Below, piece after piece: positions 12,451 to 24,712 of a stretch of 64,000 nucleotides of DNA. This DNA is from Xestospongia muta (Eukaryota; Porifera; Demospongiae; Haplosclerida; Petrosiidae). The stretch spans positions 30,949,245 through 31,013,244 of the forward strand of contig OY848917.1 in assembly GCA_963693285.1 (NCBI GenBank). Reading direction: 5' to 3'. How positions within the stretch are numbered: position 1 is the stretch's first letter; each line of letters begins with the position of its first letter. The translations under genes and the position numbers were made by a program. The notes beneath the pieces were generated by a model. That model ran no database searches and had not been told where the DNA came from. It saw nothing but the letters and a program-made list of their open reading frames with translations.

Positions 12451-12634
12451 CTTGCACTGCATTCTGCAATGTTTCCAGTATAATGGCTTTGTTCTTATCA
12501 TCGGGTTTGATATAACCAGCTGGTGTTTTGTTGTCATTGGCTACTATGCTGGGGTCTGCACCATTAGATAACAACAGCTTAACAATATCAACTTGACCTT
12601 GACCACATGCGTAATGTAAAGATGACCGACCATG
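12451..12634 (-). CDS. gene 1 exon 5, ankyrin repeat plus linker
   Basis: 184 nt between acceptor TTATAG and donor CAAG|GTATGTC. It starts in phase 0 and leaves one base that completes Asp with the next exon. It encodes an ankyrin unit (GRSSLHYACGQGQVDIVKLL, then LSNGADPSIV) followed by a linker with KPDDKNKAIILETLQNA. The gene 2 counterpart at 48870-49053 is the same length and phase. Confidence 0.85.
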
Positions 12635-15600
12635 CTATAAGACAACATAGAATGAAATGAGTAATGTGGTATAATATATATAAACATTACACTTATAGCA
12701 ATGATGTGTTAACCACAATATTTTACTGGTTTGGATGTTATTGTCACTTTCCTATATTATATGATTTTTCCAGAAATTTTTATTTCCTTGTTTGCATTCT
12801 TATTTTAGAAATTTGACATGAACAAGGAAATACATGCATTAGTATGTTCAAGCACACATGTTAATGTGTGTGTGTATGTGTTCAATGTAATTTGTACATC
12901 TATTTAAACAAACCAGTTAATTCTTGTTAGTAGTAACATAATATAACAGTATATGGAATGATATGCTCCTACGTAGCTGTTAACAATAATAAGAAGTAAT
13001 TTTTGATTGTCCTATTGTGACTGTACACACTGTCTCTTAGAGAAGAGTTTATGTAATATGATGTTAACAATTACAAGAGATAATGATAAATGGTTAAAAA
13101 CATTTTCTACGATAGATTTGCATTGATGCAGCACATTTTAAGCTTAAAAACATTGTAAAATAGTGAAAGTACAATCAGACATGATGTATTAGTGAAATGA
13201 CAAAGGTAAAGAAGGAGTGAAATTAAGTTCTACTATAATCCAAAATGAAAGGGACAAATTTAGATCTAAATACTGTGGCCCAGATTATTTGAACCTGCAT
13301 GTATACAATAGTAATGGTTTAATTAAAAACTACAAAGGCTTTGATACATGCATTTAATATCGCAGCTATCGTAGTTTATCGCATGATAAACATCTTTTTA
13401 GATGACTATCCATATGATTCCTTGAATGACTAATATCATTGGATAATGTTTTATCTTCCTTGTATATTATACATGTATTTGACTTGTTCTTTGGACTCAT
13501 TTATATGCAGAGCAAATTCATCCAAAACTCAGGCATATCAAACAGCTAATCATCAAATAATACATATGTTTTTATAAACTTAGTTATTAAAGTATGTATC
13601 TCTCTTTTTGACTGACCATTTCTGACCATGAAGTAATCTCATGTGGAGACATAACAAGAGACAGCAATAATAAAAATAGAATGGAACAAAGCATATACAA
13701 AGCATATTACGTTAATAAAACATTCAAAATGGACAAAATCACAACCAGACATCAAAAAATTTTAATTTACAAAAATAGTTGGCCATCCAATGAGATTTTT
13801 TATATGGTGATCTGTGTACAAACGTTACTTATGGAACAGTTAACTGTCTCATATAGTCAGATATTAAATTTATCTTGCTTATATTTAGCTTCTCCTTTGG
13901 ACTGACCCAAATACAACACAGACTCATCCAATAGCCGACCATATATTGGAGAGTAATCCATACAATAATATATACTACATATAATATATATACTACAGGC
14001 TGAAATAATACAAAAGTATTCTTTCAGATTCAATATTATACTAGTAGTATATACAAAAGTGTAATCAAATATTAATTGGCTGTTGCCATTAGTACAAATC
14101 AATGGATGCCACTGCTGAATATTTAAAGAGAATACATTAAATTCACTATTCAAAACAATTTTGTATTTATATTTTGCATAAGATCAATCCTGAGTACTCT
14201 CTAAGAGCTAGATTGAGGTATCATGGTTCATTCATTCATGTTCCTTTAACAACAAAAAACCTAAACATTAACATTCTGTACACATTAGAGCCTATTAATT
14301 ATGTCTTTCAGTAAAAACTTAAGTTTTCATGAACATTTCAAATTAGAACATTAGCTCTATTGTTCATACAAAATGTACAGAATGTGATGTTACTAATTAA
14401 AAATGATTATGGACTCCACTTGTACCAAGCTGTTTCATCTTAAAGCAAACAATACTAAAGAGTATATCATTAATACCATACTCATACTATAGTTTTGTAC
14501 CTCCAATTTCATAAAAAATAATTATTTCCTTGAATATACGTGGCAATTGGTAGAAAAAATAAAATCATAAAGTATGCTTATTTTGACTCAAGTTGCAATA
14601 ACAGGTAGAAATCTTAGAGCAATAGTTGAATCAAAGAGCCAGGTAAATGAGATGACTAGCCATTTCTTTCATGTAAATGCCAAGGTACACTTGCAATATA
14701 CAGCTATTCTATATCTAATTACTTGAGGCCACTTTGAAATAGCTAGTAGAAAAAATTTTAAGGCCATCTAATCTCATCAAACAAATTTTGAGGTATTCAG
14801 TGTAATTGACCTCTTTAATTCACCTTTAAATTTATTTTGCATTGCAAGCACATATGATGGAAAATTTTAAGAGGAACTATAACAGAGAGGATTTGAAATT
14901 TTAAGAAACAACACTTATTGCTTTAAGTAAACACTTTCTGTTTCATATATTCCATGTTACATCTTTGTAAAATGTAAAGTAACTAAATAAACATGTCTCA
15001 TATCATTATGTTATGTTAATGTGACTAAAAGGGCTCCTTCTTTACAAATTTAACAATATTGAGTGGTTTGTAATGCTATATCATTGAAGTAAAAAAATGC
15101 TAATAAATAGAAATAACAACTCTAACAATTCAATTTTGATAACTATTAGTGTAAAAAATCATTCTATATGTATGAAAACCACTATACATAAACATGAACA
15201 TGTATATTACAAGTATTAGTACTGCTCTATGTTTTAGATTTTATTTGTCTGGCTATAAAACTGTATAACTCTATGAAGGACTCTCATAGCACTTAATATG
15301 TATACATACTATGTTCTTGTCTATGAGAACAAATTTATACAGAGAACTTCATTGTTTACGATTATTACAGAAGAATTTGCAATGTGAAATAGCGTATTGT
15401 GCTGTAATGTACAATAATTATATTACCACAATCCAATGGAAGTAGAACTTAAGAACAGAAACAATACAGTAACTAAAGTCCATGAACTTAGTTTCCTCTA
15501 TGAAATTCGAATATATTAACCATTAACAACCAGAGAAGTTTGTACATATCTTTAATAATGCTCGTTATTGTTCCACTGACATCTACAAACATTAATGATA

Positions 15601-16324
15601 CACTCAACGTTTCTTATTTATTATGAAGATTTATAGCACATTGTAAAAAATTCACTATTGATTTAACTATGGTCACATACATACATAGCAAATTGTTTGG
15701 CACAATTAAATAAACATCATGTACAGTTTCATTATTAATGTAATGAATGTACAATGAAATTGTCTATTCATGTAGTTAATTGTTAGAAGTATATGATGAT
15801 AGGATGCTAGATCAGGGCTGTTACCATGAAACTGATATATATATACTTCAATGTATTTTGTAGGGATGAACACAACCAAAGTTCACATGAATTGGTTAAA
15901 CAACCAATTTATTTTAGGAGTGTAAATAGATAAAATTAAGGACTAAACTACAAGTATTTTAAAGCTATTAACAGCTAGTTAGAAATGGCATTTGAGTTGT
16001 AGAGAATTTATATAATAGTCCTAAAGACAGGCTCTCAACAGTCCTTCGTCTTCTTACAAGCTGTTTGTACTAGCTTAAATTTTGTCACTGTTAACATATA
16101 AGTGTATTAGTTTATAGTAATTTTACAAAGGTTTGCTACTAACTGAGTTATAGTGTTTAAAGGTACAAGCTTGCTCTGACATTGAACACTTCCTGTTATC
16201 TTACCTTCTTCACAATTTTTTACTACATATTTATCTGAAAACATCTATAATGTGATTATTATTGGTGATTATTGACTTTACACAACTTAACAACTTGTAT
16301 TATTAACACTTTGATTGTCTTGTA
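12635..16324. other. gene 1 intron 4, no gene recognised
   Basis: About 3.7 kb of AT-rich intron up to the pogo insertion. Short open stretches (for example 13681-13905 and 13857-14153) show no domain pattern. I see nothing I can support here beyond AT-rich simple sequence. Confidence 0.5.
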
Positions 16325-16487
16325 CCATAGTTCCCCGAGCAAGCACCTACCTCTGTGTAAGCACCCATTCCTATATTTTTGCCCTTAAAGGAAAATGTCA
16401 ATTCCCCATGCAAGTGGCCACACCCATCCCACCCTCTTGGATTTGTGGTTATTATGGTTATTATCATGTGTTGATCAAAGAAATAAC

Positions 16488-16946
16488 TTAGGCTAGCAAT
16501 TTTCTAAGTTTAAACATTGTAGTTTCATTGTCTTTTGTTCCGTTTGTAATTGAAAAGTTCGGCTTACTAGGCATTTCTAAACCGCCTTGCTCAATGGAGG
16601 ATCTTCTCCTTTTGTCTTTGACTGTACAGTGTATCATTCTCCCTTTGTGAAGAAAGAACTAAAATATCTTCAAAATTTCTTTTGGGATATAACCAACTAT
16701 CAATTTGTCCTTCATTACAGCAACAGCGAATCTATCACGAGGATTGTTGTGTTCCTTCTTTGTCGAAAGTGTCTCCCCTATCTCTGGACTCCATATTGAC
16801 TTGTAAACATGATAGCCTTGTATAGATGATTCTGTTACAAATTGAAGATCAGTTATACTTGCAGCTTCTTGGTGAGACAATTCAGAGTGTGAAATACTCT
16901 GTGGTCTGTGGTATGACAAATTTATATGCCTTAATTCAGTTACCAT
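16488..16946 (-). pseudogene. HIRAN-like ORF inside the pogo element
   Basis: From the ATG at 16946 an open frame of 95 codons is interrupted by TAG at 16659-16661, then stays open in the same frame to TAA at 16488-16490 (152 codons in total counting the stop). The middle resembles a HIRAN domain: GYHVYKSIWSPEIGETLS, then EHNNPRDRFAVAVM and IVGYIPKEILKIF. After the TAG the pattern continues (FFLHKGRMIHC, then SSIEQGGLEMP). HIRAN domains occur in DNA-repair and chromatin proteins and bind DNA ends. Its start lies only about 75 bases from the transposase start, in divergent orientation, suggesting a shared promoter region. The HIRAN assignment is by pattern only. Confidence 0.55.
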
Positions 16947-17021
16947 TGAATATTTTGATGCGTTTGATCAGTTAGCTATCTCAATATTCACACTTCAACT
17001 AAGCACGCTCTCTCTTTTGAT

Positions 17022-18397
17022 ATGGAGCCGACTATCAACTCATCTCAGAGACACAAAGGAATAAAATCAAAGTCCTACTCCGTTTCATTTAAAGGTGAAG
17101 CTGTCAAGGCTCTGAGAACTCACCCAGAGTGCAATGTATCCATTATAGCAAAGAAGTATGGTGTAGATAGAAAGTATGTTAGAGAATGGGATAAGCAGTT
17201 TGACAAGCTTCTTGACTCACACCTTGGTAAAGAAAAAAAGAACACGAAGCTTCATCAAAAAACAGATGTTTTGTCTCTCAACCTAGAGGTAGCTGTTTAT
17301 GAGTTTTTAGAGAATGAATGAAGTGAGGGAAGTGCTGTGAGAAACAAAGATTTATGAGGAGGCACTTGAGATAGCTACAGCACTTAGACTAGAATCTTTC
17401 AAAGCATTGATAATTGGCTATGGAGATGGAAAAAGCATTAGAATGTTGGATTGAGGAGAGGAACTAACTGTTCACAGAAGGTTCCTGAGGACTATCATGA
17501 CCAGTTAGCACATTTTTGTCATTCTATTTCTCGTTTGAGGAAGCTTCATAGGCACAGGCTTAAAAGCATCACCAACATGGATCAGACAATGATGAGGTCA
17601 GATCTATCATTATTTTGTAATGACATTGGTTAATTATTGTTTATGATTGATAGATTTGATTCTCCACCCACTTATACAAATAGCATTCGAGGACAAAAGC
17701 TGTACGGATTGCTAAAACTGGAGGACAGAAACAAGGCTTTACAGTTGCTCTGTGTGCTTTTGCAGATGGCATGAAATTGCCTGCTTTAATTATTTTCAAG
17801 GAAAGAAGTGGTAAACTTGGAGATCGAGTTAGATCAGCCATAAAGTGTCCAGATAATGTTAAAGGTACAGCTACAACTAATGGTTGGATGACTACAGAAA
17901 AACTCTTGTGGTGGATTAGAGGTATGTGGAAAGAGGCAGAAGATGGAGAGAGGAGACTGCTTGTACTTCATCACTACAAGCCACATTATGACACCCAATC
18001 CTTACTTGCAAGTTTAGACACTGATTATGTATATATACCAGCTGGATGTACAGGCATTGCTCAGCCTATGGATGTCTCGATTAATGCTTCCTTTGAAAGA
18101 AGAATTGTGGATTTATGGCTGGAGTGACATCGTCTACCAGCTGGTCATACTCCAGCTGGTAATTTTAAACAACCGACAAGGCAGCAAGTAATTGAGTGGG
18201 TATCACAAGCATGGTATGGAATTCAAGATGAAGTTGTCATTAAGTCTTTTAAGAAATGTGGAATATTTAATACATTAGACCAAAGTGAAGGCGGTGAGAT
18301 TTAAGAGGAGATACCAACAGATTTTGAAGATGAAATTGTTGGAGAAGAACATGACGAGGATGGCAATGAAGAGGAATTTGACCCATTTGATGATTGA
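17022..18397 (+). pseudogene. pogo/Tigger-like transposase, broken
   Basis: An ATG at 17022 opens an N-terminal DNA-binding region with a psq/CENP-B-like helix-turn-helix (ECNVSIIAKKYGVDRKYVREW). The DDE region follows: NMDQTM around 17575 (first Asp), then MKLPALIIFKERSGK and GWMTTEKLLWWIRGMW. LLVLHHYKPH falls where the second catalytic Asp is expected (family pattern LLVLDxY), and CTGIAQPMDVSIN carries the third Asp. An acidic tail ends at TGA 18395-18397. At least five lesions are visible: stops at 17319, 17356, near 17449, 18125 and 18302, plus a frame change near 17690. The missing second Asp alone would prevent catalysis. Confidence 0.8.
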
Positions 18398-18582
18398 ACA
18401 TAATAATTAATTTAAAAACTCATAGTAATAATTAATTATTCATAAGTGGGTGCTTACTAGGAGCCGTTTTTGAAAAATCGCGTGTAAGCACCCACCTTTT
18501 CTAAATTCTAAATGAACTGTAAATGCCCATTGGCGCTTACTCGGAGAACTACGGTATTATGCAAAAGACAATGAAATAATAC

Positions 18583-18681
18583 CTTAGTAGTAGCATCAAC
18601 AGTAGCTCCAGACTTGATTAACACTTCAGCTATTTCAGTATATCCATACATAGCAGCAAAGATCAAAGGTGTAGTATTAAT
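18583..18681 (-). CDS. gene 1 exon 4, ankyrin repeat
   Basis: Exactly 99 nt, one 33-residue ankyrin unit, phase 0 at both ends. Acceptor AATTTAG, donor AAG|GTATTAT. It reads TPLIFAAMYGYTEIAEVLIK then SGATVDATTK, the canonical TPLxxAAxxGxxxIxxxLIxxGAxV pattern. The counterpart in gene 2 is 62981-63079. Confidence 0.88.
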
Positions 18682-19482
18682 CTAAATTATCATAATAAGA
18701 CATAAGATTTAAATATAGTGGTACATAACAACATGTGATATACAGTAAAAAGACATCATTACTCACTACAGTTGCTACAACAGTTAATATAATATTATGT
18801 AGTATATGACTTTATACTCAACTATGTACCACATTAACCTGGTACTGGAATATTAAGACAAAGTATCAAAGAAGTACTAAACAATGTATAGGTATTATGT
18901 AATGTAAACAGTGACATAGAAGAGAAAGCAGCAGAATAACTCTATGTACATATAATGGATGAGGATCCATCTATAACTTATGTTATGATAAGCTGTTATT
19001 AATAGCAAAGTATCATTGTAAACAATGTAATTACAATGTTGTCCCAAACAAGATTTGTACTTGTTATTTATTATACACGTGGATGTATTGTGATACTAAA
19101 AATCTAATCATAAAAATATTTGATCTATACATTAATTCATACATTACAAACAATTTGTTCATCTATGAATTGTCCATCATTCTACCTACATTAAATCTTT
19201 TCAGTAACATTTTCCATATCAAAATTACCACTACTACTGTATGATGTCATAAGTTGATAAGAGGCATGACTTTAAGTGTCTTTATATGTTTCTTATGTCT
19301 TTATACTTCACAATTAATACAATTTTTCTCTTAATGAAGTTCTGAAACTACTTTCAAAGTCGTAGGTAAATTGGTTAATCCAATTAACTACTAACGTGAA
19401 GTGTACATAATTATTAATACATAACATTACATAATATAATACATATATTCAACAATAATTATTATTATTATATAACACTTAC

Positions 19483-19581
19483 ATCATTAGTTGAGTTTGG
19501 GTTTGCACCTCCTTTAATCAATATTGGTATCACTGCTGATTTTCCCATACAAGCGGCTGAATGAAGAGAGGTCCAATCAAA
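19483..19581 (-). CDS. gene 1 exon 3, ankyrin repeat
   Basis: 99 nt, phase 0. Acceptor GATTTAG, donor GAT|GTAAGTG. It encodes an ankyrin unit (WTSLHSAACMGKSAVIPILI, then KGGANPNSTND). Confidence 0.88.
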
Positions 19582-20212
19582 CTAAATCAAGAGTAGAAGA
19601 TAATTTTATATACTTAATAAACAATTACTGCTATAATCCACACATGACAGCAATCCATTAACCATATAGCTAGTATGATATCATAACTGACACTATAAAG
19701 TCATATTATGATAGTACATTACTTCATATATAACATTAACTGAACTGTATCTGAGACAATGTGAGTTTATAGAGATGATCTTAGAGTCAACACAAGTACT
19801 CAGTTCACTTGTAACTAACAATTGACTGGTTTATTTATCTTTACACAAAGCTAATTAACTGGAGCTAGTATGTCTATACTTCAGTATATGATTATATCTT
19901 ATTGTCTATATAGTATAATACAAATACTATAAACTGTTTGAATTATAGAGTTATTATGATGAGATATAGTAAGTATATGTTGATGTAGTTTGATATTAAT
20001 AACATATTCCATCAATATACTAGTATAACCTCTGTATAACATACTATTTGTATGATATATCTACTGATAGTTTGATAGTAACTCTGTTAGGATTGTGTTG
20101 ATGAGCTACTAATATTGGTTCATTAAATGTATACTGCTTTCACAATGATTCATAAATATGTGTGTCACTAATATATATAATCAATATAATATGATTACAT
20201 TTATTAACTTAC

Positions 20213-20311
20213 AAAGTCAGGATTATGATAACTAATATCTGCTCCGTTACTAAGTGCTTTTGTTACACCATTAACATCTCCTCTACTTGCTGCAGTGAAC
20301 AATTGCTTATT
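20213..20311 (-). CDS. gene 1 exon 2, ankyrin repeat
   Basis: 99 nt, phase 0. Acceptor TTATAATAG, donor TTT|GTAAGTT. It encodes a first, capping-type ankyrin unit (NKQLFTAASRGDVNGVTKAL, then SNGADISYHNPDF). Confidence 0.85.
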
Positions 20312-20457
20312 CTATTATAAATATAGTAATCATATTATATATTATAGTATATAGTGAGTATAATGTCTACTAGGTAGACATTATATCTACATAATAATAC
20401 TGATATGTAAATAGTATCACATGATATGATATAATGATAGAAAGGTTATAGACTTAC

Positions 20458-20481
20458 TAGTTTGTCTTGTTGTGATGACAT
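20458..20481 (-). CDS. gene 1 start exon
   Basis: ATG at 20481-20479 opens eight codons (MSSQQDKL) ending at donor CTA|GTAAGTC in phase 0, which joins exactly to the first ankyrin exon. An acceptor-like TTCTTAG about 18 bases upstream of the ATG suggests a spliced 5' untranslated exon farther up. I chose this start because it is the only ATG in frame with the ankyrin exons and sits beside a strong donor. Confidence 0.7.
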
Positions 20482-20519
20482 CTTTAAGTCTGTACTGTTC
20501 TAAGAACCTGTAGATAAAC

Positions 20520-23340
20520 AAGTAATAATTATAGCAATTAGGTGGGTGTGTACTGACTATATAAACTATTACTATATATTAGTACATGAGTAGTCTTGTC
20601 TTCAGCTACCCATTCTATAAGGAAGGGTGTCTGGTACACTACATACATTTCTTTATTTTTGCTTAAATTCAGTATAGTAATTATAATTAAATTGCGAGTG
20701 GACAATTAATGCTTGCAGTTTACTTTAACTGGTTGTGTATAAAGTTGTATACAACAGGTGTACATACATACAATACATAACAGGTGTCACAAAACAATAT
20801 TAAGAATACTAGTATTCATGGAGGTGTGGTCATGACTTATAAATTATAGCAAACATAATTGATTGTTTCTTTACGAGTGGAAATGTACTTGCCTATGTAA
20901 CAAAAGTTCATTATATTTAGAATCCTTTTCCAGTACTCATAATAAAGGACAACCTTGTTAATGACTATTTCCTAAGAAAGTAGTGATGCTTTTAACATAT
21001 ATTTTTTACTAAGAAAAAATGCTCAATATTATTGACTGAATATAGGCGGATGAGGCACTTATATTTTGGGCCGGCTCACACCATAACTATGTGATGAATA
21101 TGCAGACACGAATGTACCAATAATGCAGAAATTATATATAATCACAATCAGTATTACCAACATTAATTTAAAATGTAACAAAGTATTTCCTTTGTTCATT
21201 ATTTACCATAACAAATTCCTTAGCTATTTCAACAAGGTCACGCTCATTAGATATGCATTTGTGTACACAAAGGACCAGACAATTGTTAAGCCATTTTTCC
21301 ATCATTGTGGCCTGCAAATATGTCAAAACATTTGACAGTTTTGTCAACACTAATAAGATTAACTTAGATTCTTTTTGTGGGGTAAGTAAAAAGCAATAAA
21401 AATTTGTGGGGGGGGGGCTGAGCCCCCTTTTTTTAAATATTGGGGTGGCTCTAGCCCCTCCAGTCCCCCCTTCAGCCTCCTATGCTGAAGTAGCCAATAA
21501 ACCTGCAGTTTACATGGTAAAACACTTACCAGAACATAACTTTTATCTGAAATATTGGGAGCCAAACTTAATGTGTACAAACTAATAATTGATATAAAGG
21601 TAATGTTTAATGATTGGTCTATCAATCCATGAACATATTTTGTATCTATTAAAACTCCTGAATGTAACAACACAATTACTATAAACTATAACATCCAGTC
21701 ATGTATATATTAAAAGTCATTGCTTAGGATCTAGGGAATAGTGAACAGTGCAGTGATATAAATAATCCTAATACTTACTATATCTAGAAGCTGATAAATT
21801 TCCAAGTACACTGTATATAGTATATGTTTGCTACCAATGGCTGACCATATTTACGAAGTCTTAACAATTTAATTGTCTAGTTGTACTGGATTATTATGTA
21901 CACGTTCACTATATGTTACTGTGTGATTTTTAATATTATTCATTAGTTCAGTTAAATTATATTCATAAACTTATTAAATAACATTCATAACTTTAGTTAA
22001 ATTGTATTCATAACTTCAGTTAATAATATTCATAGCAGTATAAAATTTGATTTATTTGTAACTGTATACATATGGAGCAAATAAGTAAAATAAGTAGAGG
22101 TATTATAGTAGCTAAACAAAAAAATAATACTTTCTGAGTGTACAGCAAATACAGGTAAACTACTGTAATATAACTAGTAAATATATGACTTCTGTTACCA
22201 TGATATATACTTATAGTATATATCATGACTTGTTGTACATGTGTAACAGAACTAACATCATAGAGTAACATGATATATTAATGTTTCAATGATAACAGAT
22301 CTACAGTAACTTATATACACTTTAATAATGACACAATGGACACGACTTTGTGGGTAGGTATAGTGATGTATAGTGATTTTGTGGTATTCTAGACCCTTCT
22401 GTTCTAGTCTCATAAACCAGACACAACCTTTATGACTGAAAAATGGACAGGGAAGGATCTGGAAACTACATTAGAGCAACTTATTCTTCACAAATGACAG
22501 TCAATAAGGCATTATATAAAGTTATCATAACACTTGTGTAATGAATAAATCAAACTTGTATACTACAATCAAACAGTTGTTATGAGAGACACAAAGTACA
22601 TGTAACAACTTTGTTCCTTGTTTTAGCTATATATAGCAAGAATGGTAATAAAAATAAAATACCACACTTATATACAATCACATCACAGGAATATACAGTC
22701 TTCCATACCATCATTGTAAAACTAGTTACTCTATCTAGATCATCTCTTCAAGTTAGGTTTAAGCATATAGAAGACTATAACAATATTCATTTACAACCCC
22801 TCCCATAATTGCATTCCTTAGATGGGACACAAACCTTAGCTATGATACAAAAGTCAACTCAAGTTACCAGACTGTGTGCACTGTCAGTGTCATCACATAA
22901 GCAGTGCCTAGATATGGTACCAGTCTCATGGCATTAACTGAGCATGTGCCATATACTTAAATGTTATCAACGAAACATTCCCACAGAGTCACACTCATCT
23001 TGTAAAGCCTACAAAACAGTCTATTTAGGGATTTAGATTACATTAGTGGAATTGAAACTAAAGACACGCAATAGCAGACCAACATTTCACTTGTATGTAT
23101 GACTGGAAACATGACTAGGGTTGGGCCTGGTTCATGAGACTACTCAGTTCTATATTGTGTCTTAATACAAAGTATGCTCAATTCAACAACACTACTACTA
23201 TATTTAGTATAGGTAAGAAATGTAACATATAACGTATTAGTATTTAAACAATAACTTGAGGTACTGGACCCAGTACATATAGTAACATGTAACGTTTCAG
23301 TAAATATAGTTTATCAGGTACACTGACATATTAATAATAC
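20520..23340. other. 5' intron/spacer of gene 1 with a GC-rich repeat remnant
   Basis: Mostly featureless AT-rich DNA. At 21406-21480 there is a G/C-homopolymer-rich patch with inverted pairs (GGGGCTGAGCCCC; GGGGTGGCTCTAGCCCC), a composition typical of a DNA-transposon end, though no second end was identified. At 22199-22227 there is a perfect 12-bp inverted repeat with a 5-nt spacer. Confidence 0.45.
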
Positions 23341-23344
23341 TTAC

Positions 23345-23470
23345 CACGTTTTGTTTAGCGAAGAATACTATAATGTAATGAATAATGTCTTGATATTGAA
23401 GGCTACTGTATACTCTAGCCTTACGAAACTGTTTGTCAATACGCTCCTCTTAATACTCTAATGAAGTAGC
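23345..23470 (-). promoter_or_regulatory. putative 5' untranslated exon / promoter region of gene 1
   Basis: A strong donor on the minus strand (AAACGTG|GTAAGTATT) at 23345 ends a stretch slightly richer in GC than its surroundings. It would splice to the acceptor just upstream of the gene 1 ATG. The upstream limit and the transcription start cannot be read from the sequence. Assignment to gene 1 is inference from position and strand. Confidence 0.35.
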
Positions 23471-24712
23471 AGCACATTCCTAAGGTACTAGATAACCACG
23501 CCTTTTAAATATTTATGGTTTCAAGTATTTTTATTAAGTGAAGATGGACAGAACATTCCGTCCGTTTAGTTGATATGTTAACAATACAACCAATTGATTT
23601 CAAAACATTTTGCATTATAAATTTAATATATCACGTTTCAACTTTTTTATGGATAGTTGTAGATTTAAATTGTTATCATAAATAATTATTGATAAAATAT
23701 TGCAATTATAAAATCATTAGTAAATAAGACAATGAATACAATTACTCATTATTCAGTTTGTGACATAGACAGTCCCTGGCTTCAAACAATATTCATCCAT
23801 AATTCTTTTACAGTAGAGTATTTTGTATACGTACACTGTTCTAAAAGACACAAATAAAACTTAAGCTATTGTAAGCATTAAATACATTCCAATTATTATG
23901 CTGAATTGAAACAGTCACCTAAGGTTAGCCTCACAGTGACAAGGTTCACATTTCCATGTACAAATACATAAACGTAATGGTTTACTATGTATAAAATGTT
24001 ACCATTCAATATGTGTGATTGATTAATATACATTAGTACAAAAGTTCACAATAAAAACTGATGTGATGTTAATTTTGAAATGCAAAAATTCCATTGATGT
24101 ATTATTGTGTTGTAAAATCATAATATTCCAGTAATGTAAGTAGTCATGTAGGCAATTATAATAATATATCTGTATCACACCTAATAACTTGTTTGCATCT
24201 TAACAATATACCTGTAATGAATAAACAATCTTATTCAAATTTGCTAGATAAAGTAGTGTACATGTATTTTCATTTGACATGTTGAACTTTAATATTACGT
24301 TGCCATTTACATTGAATAACTCAATAGCCAGAAATAAGTGAAAATATACTAAAAAATGAACAAATGACCTTATTATGGGTACAAAATGATCACATCAAAA
24401 CAAGTGACAATAATACTCAAGACTCAGTTGACATATTTGAATATTATATTGTCACTTACATTGAAGGACTATTAGCCAGCAATCAAAAAACAATACAGTA
24501 CTACTAGTAGTCATATATGATAATGAATTCAAGAACCACATGTAAAGTTATGGTTGCCTCCTTTTAATCGTTCAATTACTGGAACTTTTCACATACTTTT
24601 TATCTCCAAGCACAAATTCAAGGGCTCTCCTTTTTTGAATACTCCATTATCAGATATCTAAGAAGTACATTCCTCATTTCAAATTTATCTTCTTCAACTA
24701 TCAGCTCATCCA

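Larger units (their letters stand above)
16325..18554 (+). mobile_element. pogo/Tigger-like DNA transposon with TIRs and TA target site
   Basis: The left end CCATAGTTCCCCGAGCAAGC (16325) and the right end, read on the other strand from 18554, CCGTAGTTCTCCGAGTAAGC form about 23-bp imperfect inverted repeats. TA flanks both ends (16323-16324 and 18555-18556), the target site expected for the Tc1/mariner-pogo superfamily. Subterminal GTAAGCACCCA motifs recur at both ends in both orientations. It contains a broken transposase on the plus strand and a divergent HIRAN-like ORF on the minus strand. It sits in intron 4 of gene 1, just upstream of ankyrin exon 5 in the genomic minus direction. Confidence 0.85.
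5459..20481 (-). pseudogene. gene 1: ankyrin / Roc-COR-like GTPase / Death protein, probably inactivated
   Basis: Seven exons joined by consensus splice sites with matching phases: 20481-20458, 20311-20213, 19581-19483, 18681-18583, 12634-12451, 8009-5968, 5778-5459. The predicted order is a short start, four ankyrin units, a GTPase with COR-like region, and a C-terminal Death domain. This architecture fits an intracellular signalling receptor or adaptor. Three lesions affect the GTPase exon when compared with the intact paralogue at 44920-46971: TGA replaces the Trp codon upstream of the P-loop (7954-7956), the last P-loop Gly is Val (7918-7920), and an 8-bp tandem duplication (6039-6054) shifts the frame before the Death exon. 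Translation from the ATG would stop after about 186 residues, giving an ankyrin-only product. Introns contain gypsy, MULE and pogo fossils. Confidence 0.75.

Noticed and set aside
13681..14153. Two overlapping ORFs on opposite strands in intron 4 of gene 1
   Set aside because: Hydrophobic, low-complexity translations without domain patterns; expected by chance in a long AT-rich intron.
23750..23880. Short minus-strand open stretch (MDEYCLKPGTVYVTN)
   Set aside because: Too short, no splice partner and no recognisable domain.
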